From CAVQMB01 sp963713445 (GTDB taxonomy: Bacteria; Pseudomonadota; Gammaproteobacteria; Competibacterales; Competibacteraceae): a stretch of 64,000 bases of DNA. Numbering within the stretch: the first letter of the stretch is position 1; each line of letters opens with the position of its first letter. Location: the NCBI GenBank assembly GCA_963713445.1, contig CAVQMB010000025.1, positions 1 through 64,000 on the forward strand. Direction: 5' to 3'. Both the position numbers and the translations under genes were made by a program. The notes under the pieces are model-generated. The model had not been told where the DNA came from, did no database searches, and worked only from the letters and a program-made list of their open reading frames with translations. This document shows, piece after piece, positions 1 through 6,617 of this stretch.

Positions 1-1
1 G

Positions 2-540
2 TTATGTAGCCTGAACCGTTACGTATCTGCTCGACTGGCGACTGAACAGGTCCATCACCACCGCCAGGTACAACCACTGTCTGCCGAGCTTCAGGTAAGT
101 GATATCGCCGCTCCATATTTGGTCGGGGGCGGTTACCGTCCGTTTCTCTTTACGGTTCGGGATCTCGGTGTAGTGGCGCTCCAGACCGGGATTCGCATAG
201 TAAAGGTCGGCTGATCGACCGCGGATACCGTCGACCTGCATCAGGCGAACTACGCGCTTCCGGCCGACCTGCAAGCCTCGCTGGCGCAGGCCCGCGTGAA
301 TCGCGGGCTGCCATAGATGCCGCGGCTGGCCCGATGGACTTCGTGGATCTGTTCCAACAGCAACGCATCCTCCCTGTCACGTGCACTTGGCTGGCGATGA
401 CGCCACTTGTAATAGCCTGCGCGGCTTACCGCGTAGAAGCGGCACATCACGCTGACCGGATAGCTCTCCCGGTTCTGCTCTATGAATTCGAAGACTTCGA
501 ATCGCGACTTGAACAGAAACGGATGGCCTTTCTTAACAGC
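2..540 (-). pseudogene. IS3-family transposase OrfB, frameshifted and truncated
   Basis: This is the catalytic (DDE integrase) subunit of an IS3-type transposase. Reading from about 540, the protein has the usual OrfB beginning with a MCRFYAVSRAGYYKW motif and HTH_21-like region, then GIYGSPR. Near position 300 the frame is lost, apparently by one missing base, and continues in another frame as IHAGLRQRGLQVGRKRVVRL and then the core with SGDITYL and VVMDLFSR, which carry the first two catalytic aspartates. The reading then runs into an early stop near position 2, so the glutamate-containing end of the catalytic domain is absent. The gene is non-functional. Family assignment is firm; the exact IS name cannot be given. 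Confidence 0.8.
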
Positions 541-816
541 TCATGCTCCATTTTCAGGAGCCTGTGCGCTTTCTCTATCTGCTTGAGCCCGTTTCAGCTC
601 CGCCGCCGTCTTTGGATCGACATCCAGGGATCGCCTCTTGGTCACGATGCTTCCCTCCCTTGCCTCTTTGCGCCATCGTGACAGCATGAATGGGTGGATG
701 TCTGATGCCTCTGCTACGTCCTTGATCTGAACGGCCGGCAACTCACTGAGCTATACCGCCGTGGCCTTGAATTCCTCGCTGTATCGCTGGGTTCGTTTTG
801 GTCCTGCTTTGGGCAT
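541..816 (-). pseudogene. IS3-family transposase OrfA with in-frame amber codon
   Basis: This is the small helix-turn-helix subunit of the element. The natural start is the ATG at 816, giving MPKAGPKRTQRYSEEFKATAV, after which codon 22 is TAG; the same frame continues with LSELPAVQIKDVAEASDIHP and the LSRWRKEAREG helix-turn-helix region. Only the part after 741 could be translated, from an internal TTG. A one-base change of a lysine or arginine codon would explain the amber. It lies directly upstream of orfB in the same direction. Together with the orfB damage this marks an inactive copy. Confidence 0.75.
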
Positions 817-910
817 TGGACACCTCTCTCGGTTAGGTCAAGGTGTCTACTTTTTTGGGTCAAGGTTCTGCGTCCGAACGAGCGCATTGTTAGCGCACTT
901 ACGCAATAAT

Positions 911-943
911 TGGTGCGGAGAGGGGGAATCGAACCCCCAAGCG
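911..943 (-). other. tRNA-Leu-like 3' end fragment, candidate attachment-site scar
   Basis: Read on the minus strand this stretch ends TCTCCGCACCA, preceded by a perfect T-arm GGGGG-TTCGATT-CCCCC. An acceptor 3' strand TCTCCGC with discriminator A and encoded CCA fits tRNA-Leu best. The matching 5' acceptor strand GCGGAGA and the D and anticodon arms are not found in the 90 bases upstream, so this is not a complete tRNA gene. Integrases of genomic islands often recombine in tRNA 3' ends and leave copies of this length. An integrase remnant lies 0.7 kb away, which supports the att-site reading. Amino-acid identity is inferred from the acceptor stem only. Confidence 0.6.
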
Positions 944-967
944 TTCACTCTTGGCGGGATCATACCT

Positions 968-1081
968 TCACAAGACGTAATCTCTCGTTTGGGTTGAAGC
1001 TTTCACCAGACTCCGCAGGAACGCCGCTTCGCACCAAACACATGCCATTACACAAAGTAAAATAGCGCTTAGATTTTCCAT
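968..1081 (-). CDS. small single-pass membrane protein, unknown
   Basis: This is a 37-residue protein that begins MENLSAILLCVMACVW and has one hydrophobic helix at about residues 4-17 followed by a short charged tail ending in RDYVL. The case for expression is its ribosome binding site: AAAGGAG sits seven bases before the ATG at 1081, close to ideal. It lies between the tRNA 3' fragment and the Rmf-like gene on the same strand, within the accessory segment. I do not recognise a family. Its length makes a chance open frame possible, but the good binding site raises it above background. Confidence 0.4.
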   Translation of the reverse strand: MENLSAILLCVMACVWCEAAFLRSLVKASTQTRDYVL

Positions 1082-1199
1082 GACAGACTCCTTTATGCAA
1101 TCAATGAACTGAATTGCGGGAGCGGCCGCTTCCAACCCAAACAAGATTTCCATTCTTGATTCAATATTTACCCGTATCTCCAAGCAGTTTACGGCGCGC

Positions 1200-1412
1200 T
1201 TAACGCGCCAAGTAACCAGAACCCTCTTGCCAACCTTGATCCCAAGCCTTAGCTAAATCTGGATTATTACCGATATAAGGGTTCGATGCCCGGCCTTCCC
1301 CATCCACTCCAGCCTTGCGGCCTTCTGCCCAGGCATTATTAATCTTTGCTCGATCTTCCATTTCGTGTCTCTTGCGCGCTAACAAGTAATTATCTAGTTT
1401 CAGCCTATCCAT
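1200..1412 (-). CDS. Rmf/CrpP-family small protein
   Basis: This is a 70-residue protein. After a charged N-terminal helix it has AWAEGRKAG, then NPY and AWDQGWQEG. This glycine-aromatic pattern is that of ribosome modulation factor and of the Rmf/CrpP fold family, which includes CrpP-type plasmid and phage-borne proteins. RMF itself binds 16S rRNA and dimerises resting ribosomes; whether this member touches ribosomes is not known. It sits inside accessory DNA with integrase and IS remnants, the usual setting for mobile CrpP-like genes. No clear Shine-Dalgarno site precedes the ATG at 1412. Instead an extended -10 element lies about ten bases upstream, so the mRNA may be nearly leaderless. 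Confidence 0.65.
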   Translation of the reverse strand: MDRLKLDNYLLARKRHEMEDRAKINNAWAEGRKAGVDGEGRASNPYIGNNPDLAKAWDQGWQEGSGYLAR

Positions 1413-1418
1413 GATATT

Positions 1419-1430
1419 TCTTAGTATACC
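1419..1430 (-). promoter_or_regulatory. extended -10 promoter of the Rmf/CrpP-like gene
   Basis: On the minus strand TGGTATACT matches the extended -10 consensus TGnTATAAT in all but one position. The hexamer lies ten bases before the ATG at 1412, so transcription would begin only about four to five bases upstream of the start codon. No good -35 stands at the usual spacing; a TTGACG further up is only 12 bases away. Confidence 0.35.
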
Positions 1431-1656
1431 ACCATCAAAACGTCAAGAGCTGCCTTGTGCCCCCCCTGAATTTCATCTTAAAAATCGCAAGGACACCGCG
1501 CCTGAAATCTGCATGGGGAGCGAATAAACTCATCTTTAAATACAGATAGTTAAACGAATTTGTTGAATCAGCGCTGCCGACGCGATATGTCTTAGGCGTG
1601 CAGGATATCGTCCGAAATTGCGACATATATAGCAAAAGGGCACTTCCCCATGTTGA

Positions 1657-2147
1657 CCTGTTCCGCCCGAACTCGTGCACCGCTATGATGCCGCCTTGAG
1701 CCGCAGCAAGGTCGCCGACAAGGCTCGGGCTCACTACAAAAGATGGCTTCGCTTTTATTGGGATTTTTGTCAGAAGTACCGATTTGATCCACATGACGGA
1801 AGCAGCCTGGATCACTTCACAAGTAAACTGCTCGAAAAAAACCAGCCGGAGTGGATGCGCCGACAGGCATCGCATGCGGTTGCTTTATTTCATGGACTGC
1901 ACCCCACCAGCGTTGACCAGGCGACTAGGGATAATGCCAACGTTGGTGTAGAGGCTCCACGCGATGCGAGGCGCCCCATTGAGGGTGCAGTGCTACAGTT
2001 TGTGCACGGAACGGAGCGCGCGTAAGTGCAGTGGGCGTGGCGCTACATTCGGTCGACGACAAACGCCATGCGCGGGCACAGAGCGTGGCCGAGGTGGGCG
2101 CATTCCTGACCCATCTGGCGACCGTGCGAACGGTCTCGGCGTCATGA
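1657..2147 (+). pseudogene. tyrosine recombinase remnant, integron-integrase-like family
   Basis: Two pieces of one protein are visible. The first, starting near 1657-1675, includes HYKRWLRFYWDFCQKYRFDP and RRQASHAVALFHGL, the N-terminal DNA-binding region of the long integron-integrase-like tyrosine recombinases. The second, in another frame at 2034-2147, reads DKRHA...SVAEVGAFLTHLATVRTVSAS and stops. That matches the core-binding (SAM-like) domain just before the conserved TQNQALNAL stretch. The catalytic domain with its RHRY residues is absent. The gene is therefore a truncated, frameshifted relic. With the tRNA 3' fragment at 911 it argues that an integrative element once occupied this place. 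The family name is recognised from motifs, not from a search. Confidence 0.6.
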
Positions 2148-2207
2148 GTCCGCTGGACAGCTTATAATCTGTAGGCCACTGCAGCGATCGGCACGCCAGG
2201 ATGCTCT

Positions 2208-2684
2208 TCATTTGCCCGAATGCGGGCCGCCGATATTCGCTATATCCACCAGATCCCAGCGATAGCCGGCATTGCGGTACAGGCGCTTGTTTAGCCGCGG
2301 GTAATCCGATACGTCGTGGCTCGCGCGGTTGCCGGCGACGATGCATCTGAGCGTTGCTGACCCGGTGTTTTTCATGGTGTGGGCGAGGCCGCCGGCCCGG
2401 TAACCAATGAAATCCCCTTCCTCCACCTGGAACGTGTCGTCGCCGATCGTGACCTCGGCCTGGCCGGCGAGGATGTAGACGCATTCATCTTCATAGCGGT
2501 GGACGTGGTATTCGGTGGATTCCTTACCCGGCGGGACTTCGACGATATGGAAACCGAAACCATTGATGCCGGTGAGGTCGCCGAGCGATTTGTTGACGCG
2601 CTCGGCATTGGCGTTCAGGAAGTGGCGTTTGAACACCCCTTCCATGGCTTCGATCTCGGATTTCTTGACGACGTATTGATCCAT
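2208..2684 (-). CDS. cupin-domain protein
   Basis: This is a 158-residue single-domain cupin. The first cupin motif is visible as HVHRYEDECVYILAGQAEV (about residues 61-80) and the second as GDFIGYRAGGLAHTMKNTG (about 90-110), with the usual histidine and glutamate metal ligands. Proteins of this kind are cytoplasmic metal-dependent isomerases, dioxygenases or small-molecule binders; the substrate cannot be read from sequence. The start at 2684 is preferred over the GTG at 2693 because AAGGG lies eight bases before it. The gene follows the serine hydrolase on the same strand with a 58-base gap, so the two may be co-transcribed. Confidence 0.8.
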   Translation of the reverse strand: MDQYVVKKSEIEAMEGVFKRHFLNANAERVNKSLGDLTGINGFGFHIVEVPPGKESTEYHVHRYEDECVYILAGQAEVTIGDDTFQVEEGDFIGYRAGGLAHTMKNTGSATLRCIVAGNRASHDVSDYPRLNKRLYRNAGYRWDLVDIANIGGPHSGK

Positions 2685-2741
2685 GGTGGTCACCCTTGGG
2701 GATGCGGTGGGGACTGCGGAAGCGGTCGTGGCAACGTCGGA

Positions 2742-3911
2742 TCAGTGTGCCTGATAAACCGCTCGCTGGACATCCAGAAACAGCGGCAGTGCCTGATGGT
2801 CCATGAACGGCAGGATCTGGGTCAGAAAGACTCCGGCGATAGCGTTGGACAGATCGATCCAGAAGTACGAGTTGACCTGCCCGCCCCACAGCAGGCTGCC
2901 GGCGGGCAGGCCGGTCGGGGCGCGCTGTCGGGTGATCTGGCAGGCCATGCTCCAGGATTTCGCCAGGCCCGGGAAGAATTCGACATCGTGGCTCATCCCC
3001 GGCAGGGCGCTTTTGAGCCGGGTGACCTGCCGCTCGCCGATCTGGTTGCGGCACATCAGCTCGACCGTTGCCGGCTGCAGCAGGGTGGCACCGTCGGTGC
3101 GGCCGCCATTGAGCAGCAGGCGGGCGAACCGAAGGTAATCGGGGACCGTGCCGTAAAGCCCGCCGCCGCCCAGTTCGAACTCGGGATCCTGCGGGATGCC
3201 CAGTTCCGGTTGCGGCCGCAGTATGCCGTCGTCGTCCCGCAAATGGATCGTGGCCAGCCGTGCGCGCATGGCCGGGCTGATCCGGTAGGCCGTGTCGCGC
3301 ATGCCCAGCGGCTCCAGCAGGTGTTGCTGCAGATGCCGGCCCAGGCGCTGGCCGGTCACCCGTTCGATGAGTTTGCCCAGCCATTCCGTGCTGATCCCGT
3401 AGCACCAGCGTTCGCCCGGATCGGCCAGCAGCGGCAGGTTCAGGGCCGCGTTGCTGCAGGACAGCAGGCTGGGCGTGCCGGTGCATTGCTGGTAACGGAC
3501 GATGTCGTCCGACCAGGTCTCGTAGCCGAAACCGGCGGTGTGGGTCAGCAGATGGCGCAGCGTGATCGGCCGTTTGGGCGGCCGCAACCGCGGTTGCCCG
3601 GCGCTGTCGAAGCCTTCCAGGACCTGCACTTTGCCCAACTCCGGTAGATAGTCGGCGGCCAGGAGGTCGGGTTCGAGCCGGCCCTGTTCGACCAGTTGCA
3701 GGGCGGCGGTGCTGGTCAGCGGCTTGACCATGGAGGCGATGCAGCCGACGGTGTCGGTGGTCATGGCCGCCGGCTGGCCGAGCGCGCGGTGGCCAAATGC
3801 ACCGGCGTACACGGTGTCGCTGCGGTCGGTGATCATGGCGACGACGCCCGGCACGTCGCCGCGAGCGGCTGCATCGCCCAGCAGTGTATCGAGTCGGTTG
3901 GCGAGGCTCAT
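2742..3911 (-). CDS. serine hydrolase, beta-lactamase class C/esterase family
   Basis: This is a protein of about 389 residues with the class C beta-lactamase fold. The catalytic S-x-x-K is seen in CIASMVKPLTS. A Tyr-x-x motif occurs in RWCYGIS, and a WGGQVNSYFW stretch stands where the KTG/HGG strand is expected. There is no clear signal peptide, so it is more likely a cytoplasmic esterase or lipase (EstB/LACTB-like) than a periplasmic beta-lactamase. The reading frame is open further upstream to 3980 but would overlap the SnoaL-type gene; the ATG at 3911 (MSLANRLDTLL) aligns with family starts and leaves a 29-base gap. Substrate unknown. Confidence 0.8.
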   Translation of the reverse strand: MSLANRLDTLLGDAAARGDVPGVVAMITDRSDTVYAGAFGHRALGQPAAMTTDTVGCIASMVKPLTSTAALQLVEQGRLEPDLLAADYLPELGKVQVLEGFDSAGQPRLRPPKRPITLRHLLTHTAGFGYETWSDDIVRYQQCTGTPSLLSCSNAALNLPLLADPGERWCYGISTEWLGKLIERVTGQRLGRHLQQHLLEPLGMRDTAYRISPAMRARLATIHLRDDDGILRPQPELGIPQDPEFELGGGGLYGTVPDYLRFARLLLNGGRTDGATLLQPATVELMCRNQIGERQVTRLKSALPGMSHDVEFFPGLAKSWSMACQITRQRAPTGLPAGSLLWGGQVNSYFWIDLSNAIAGVFLTQILPFMDHQALPLFLDVQRAVYQAH

Positions 3912-3940
3912 CGATGCGGACTGCGGCGGGTGTCGCTGCG

Positions 3941-4816
3941 CTACCAGAACGGCGGCGGTTCCGGCAGCGCTTCCCCGCACTGGCAGCGTCCGCCGCTACG
4001 GTCGTAATCCGTCATCCGGTGACAGTGCGTACAGCGTACCCAGGTCGGGTTGAACCGCTCGGGAACCCAGACGCTGGTGTACGCGGCGGCGGCGAGGTCG
4101 GGGCCGAAGAACTGCTGCGTCGCTTCGCGGTGAGCGCTGTCGCGGGTGAGCTGGCGCGGACTCTCCGGGTTATCCCAGGCCGTCACGGTGAGCATGCGGT
4201 CACCGATGACCATGCCGGTCCAGCCTATGAAACCGGACATCTTGGGCATCCCGGCGGCGATCTTCCGGGCCTGTTCCCGTACCTGCTCCACTTCGTCAGC
4301 CGAGCGGGCCTGGAGAACCGTGATGCTGAAGGCGCCGGGCTTGTCGTTCCGGTCGCTTTGAACGGCCGCCGCGGTGCCGAACCGGAAGGCACCGAGGGCC
4401 GTCGGTTGTACCACGGTCTGCAGCCCCAGTTGGCGGGGCACCTCACCGGCATCGAAATAGCCCTGCACCGAGCGGATTTTGCCATCCTCGATGGTGATGA
4501 AATCGGCGCCTGGCAGTGCCACGGTGCGCCCGCTGGGCGGCAAGCCCCTGAACGGGCCGGTGTTGGTCCCCTTCATCACCCACTGGGCGGCCACCACGCC
4601 GTCGCCGGTCACCGTCTGCCCCACGCTCTCGAACGCCAGGTCCGGGAACGCGTCCCACAGCCCGGCCGCGTAGGCGCCGATGGCCTCGCCGGTCAGCCCC
4701 TGGGCCAGTGGATCGCTGTAGCTGCCGCCCTCGGCAAACGTCGCCACGATGCCGGGCGCATCGTGGCGGTTCCAGGCATCAAAATATCGATGGGCGGGCT
4801 GCTCGATGTCGGACAT
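3941..4816 (-). CDS. SnoaL-like / antibiotic-biosynthesis-monooxygenase-like fusion with C-terminal zinc ribbon
   Basis: This is a protein of about 291 residues with three recognisable parts. Residues about 5-125 are a SnoaL-like (NTF2-fold) domain, seen in HRYFDAWNRHDAPGIVATF and GYFDAGEVPRQLG. Residues about 150-250 resemble an ABM/EthD-type ferredoxin-like domain (SITVLQARSADEVEQVREQA; FIGWTGMVIGDRMLTVTAWD). The last 35 residues hold CTHC and CQC and look like a small zinc ribbon. SnoaL proteins cyclise or bind polyketide-like molecules and ABM domains act as small monooxygenases or heme/lactone binders; the combined function is unknown. The start at 4816 has GGAG nine bases upstream. It is likely in one transcription unit with the serine hydrolase and cupin genes. 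Confidence 0.7.
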   Translation of the reverse strand: MSDIEQPAHRYFDAWNRHDAPGIVATFAEGGSYSDPLAQGLTGEAIGAYAAGLWDAFPDLAFESVGQTVTGDGVVAAQWVMKGTNTGPFRGLPPSGRTVALPGADFITIEDGKIRSVQGYFDAGEVPRQLGLQTVVQPTALGAFRFGTAAAVQSDRNDKPGAFSITVLQARSADEVEQVREQARKIAAGMPKMSGFIGWTGMVIGDRMLTVTAWDNPESPRQLTRDSAHREATQQFFGPDLAAAAYTSVWVPERFNPTWVRCTHCHRMTDYDRSGGRCQCGEALPEPPPFW

Positions 4817-5059
4817 GGCCTGCTTCTCCGTGGTGGCCGCATGCATTCATACGCCTTTGACTCGTTATAGTAGCCCAAATCAATGGGTTGCCACTGGCGT
4901 TCAGCACCCTTTGCGGATGCTTTCCGCATTGTCGCAAAACGGGATGTTCTGATGCGCGCCCATTCAGCTCATATTCATGCGCGTCCGCCCATAATTTCGA
5001 TCAAGCTTTGAAAGTCACTGGCAGGTCGATTGACCTATCTGCCTAGCACGGAGGACGTC

Positions 5060-5410
5060 ATGAAACATGCGACATTGGTTGTTCTGTTGGCCGCCGGCAT
5101 GCTTGCGCTGGCGCCACTTTCGCAGGCTCACGCGGACGATGACGACTTCGGCGCCGCCGCGCTCGGGTTCGCCTTCGGCGCCGCAATTTCGGGCGCACCA
5201 GCGATCATCTATCAGGCCCCGGCGCCTCGGGTCTATGTGCCGGCGCGGCGCTATCATCACTGGCGCCAGGCCCATCGCCGTCACGAGCGCCGCGAGTGGC
5301 GCCGCCATGAACGCCGCGAACACCGCCGCCACGAGCGGCGGGAACGCCAATGGCGGCGCTGGCATCGCCATCACGAACAGCACCATTATCATTATCGTGA
5401 TGAGGACTAA
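5060..5410 (+). CDS. exported His/Arg-rich small protein
   Basis: This is a 116-residue protein. It has a clear signal peptide (MKHATLVVLLAAGMLALAP, cleavage probably after SQAHA), a DDDD stretch, a glycine/alanine-rich hydrophobic segment, and then a C-terminal half made almost only of histidine, arginine, tryptophan and glutamate. In that half a RRHERRE-type unit repeats about four times. GGAGG eight bases before the ATG at 5060 fixes the start. Proteins of this composition are found exported in proteobacteria and may bind metal ions or polyanions; that role is inference. It stands alone, ending in a 12-bp hairpin. Confidence 0.7.
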   Translation: MKHATLVVLLAAGMLALAPLSQAHADDDDFGAAALGFAFGAAISGAPAIIYQAPAPRVYVPARRYHHWRQAHRRHERREWRRHERREHRRHERRERQWRRWHRHHEQHHYHYRDED

Positions 5411-5425
5411 GGCCTGAGTCCCGCA

Positions 5426-5453
5426 CCCGGCACAGTCGGTCGACTGTGCCGGG
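5426..5453. terminator. strong hairpin between convergent genes
   Basis: CCCGGCACAGTC and GACTGTGCCGGG form a perfect 12-bp stem with a four-base loop. It lies between the exported-protein gene and the 3' end of pyrC, where a two-way terminator would be expected. No T-run follows on either strand, so it may act as an RNA 3'-end stabiliser rather than a classical intrinsic terminator. Confidence 0.5.
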
Positions 5454-5516
5454 CCATTCATCCCGTCTGCAGCGCGTCAACCCGTCGGTTGGCATTTTGG
5501 AAAGCGTAGTTCAGCG

Positions 5517-6587
5517 TTAGCTTGCTGAGTCCGCGCCGCTTCTTTCCTCTTCCCCCGATAACCGCCACTGCAGCGTCTCGCCGGCGCCTAGCGGCACCAC
5601 CGTGTCATCCCCACAGGGTACGCCAGTAGCCACGGCCCAGGGTTCGCGTACCAGGGTGATCGTCTCCGTGTTGCGCGCCAGGCCGTAGAAATCGGCGCCG
5701 AACTCACTGGCGAATCCTGCCAGCTTGTCCAGCGCGCCAGCCTGCTCGAAGGCCTCGGCATAGAGTTCCAGCGCGGCCGGAGCGCTGAAGCAGCCGGCAC
5801 AGCCGCAGTCGGTTTCCTTGGCGCGGCGCGGATGTGGGGCGCTGTCGGTGCCAAGAAAGAACTTGGGATCGCCACTGGTGGCGGCGACCACCAGCGCCTC
5901 CCGGTGACGCTCGCGCTTGAGCACCGGCAGGCAGTAGCGGTGCGGCCGCAGCCCGCCCTGAAACAAGGCGTTGCGGTTGTACAGCAGATGCTGCGGGGTG
6001 ATGGTGGCGGCGACCCGTTCCGGTGCCTCCAGCACGAACTCGACGGCATCGCGCGTGGTGATGTGCTCCAGCACCACGCGTAGTTCCGGGAAGCGTTCGA
6101 CGAGCGGCGCCAGTACCCGCTCGATAAACGCCGCTTCACGGTCGAAAACATCGACCGCCGGGTCGGTGACCTCGCCGTGGACCAGCAGCGGCAGGCCATG
6201 CTGTTGCATGGCATCCAGCACCGGATAGACGTTTTCCAGCACGGTTACCCCGGCAGCCGAGTGGGTAGTGGCGCCGGCCGGATAGAGCTTGACGCCGTAT
6301 ACCTGGCCGCTCAGTCTGGCGCGGGCGATCTCCAGCGGTTCCGTGCGGTCGGTGAGATACAGCGTCATCAACGGCTCGAAGGCGAGGTCCGCTGGCAGAG
6401 CCGCCAGAATCCGCTGGCGGTAGTTCTGGGCCTGGGCGGTGGTGGTCACGGGTGGTTGCAGGTTGGGCATGATGATGGCCCGGGCGAAGCGCCGGGCGCT
6501 GTGCGCGACGACGGCGGCCAGCAGGTCGCCGTCGCGCAGATGCAGATGCCAGTCGTCGGGGCGGGGCAGGGTCAGGGTGGCGGTCAT
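5517..6587 (-). CDS. pyrC: dihydroorotase (PyrC, homodimeric class II)
   Basis: This enzyme converts N-carbamoyl-L-aspartate to L-dihydroorotate in pyrimidine synthesis, in the cytoplasm. At 356 residues it has normal class II length. Metal ligands are visible: HLH at residues 14-16, the lysine to be carbamylated at about K100 (GVKLYPAG), H137 (LVHGEV), H175 (LEHITT) and D248 (GTDSAPH). The loop region ALFQGGLRPHRYC is also typical. It is the last gene of an apparent eamA-pabBC-pyrC operon, 30 bases after pabBC. The few C-terminal residues (GEEERSGADSAS) are an unremarkable extension. Confidence 0.95.
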   Translation of the reverse strand: MTATLTLPRPDDWHLHLRDGDLLAAVVAHSARRFARAIIMPNLQPPVTTTAQAQNYRQRILAALPADLAFEPLMTLYLTDRTEPLEIARARLSGQVYGVKLYPAGATTHSAAGVTVLENVYPVLDAMQQHGLPLLVHGEVTDPAVDVFDREAAFIERVLAPLVERFPELRVVLEHITTRDAVEFVLEAPERVAATITPQHLLYNRNALFQGGLRPHRYCLPVLKRERHREALVVAATSGDPKFFLGTDSAPHPRRAKETDCGCAGCFSAPAALELYAEAFEQAGALDKLAGFASEFGADFYGLARNTETITLVREPWAVATGVPCGDDTVVPLGAGETLQWRLSGEEERSGADSAS

Positions 6588-6617
6588 GGCTCAATCCGTC
6601 GCGGGTTGATACGCCAC

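Larger units (their letters stand above)
1..862 (-). mobile_element. IS3-family insertion sequence remnant, left end outside the window
   Basis: On the minus strand an IS3-type orfA (start at 816) is followed by orfB, the arrangement of IS3-group elements in which OrfAB is made by frameshifting. Upstream of orfA the sequence between about 816 and 862 holds a GTGTC-type repeat and a stretch reading TGACCCAAAAAAGTAGACACC on the minus strand, which I take as the terminal end, so the element probably stops near 862. orfA has an in-frame amber codon and orfB has a frameshift and lacks its C-terminal part, so the copy cannot make its own transposase. The other end and any target duplication lie outside the window. 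Confidence 0.75.

Noticed and set aside
911..1000. Complete tRNA or tmRNA gene
   Set aside because: Only the acceptor 3' strand and T-arm are present; no 5' acceptor strand, anticodon arm or tmRNA tag structure can be built from the upstream bases.
1435..1875. Minus-strand open frame of 146 codons over the integrase remnant
   Set aside because: It has no family motifs, while the plus strand shows recombinase motifs in the same stretch.
2379..3647. Long open frame (422 codons) on the plus strand
   Set aside because: It is antisense to the cupin and serine hydrolase genes, which have clear family motifs; high G+C produces such frames.
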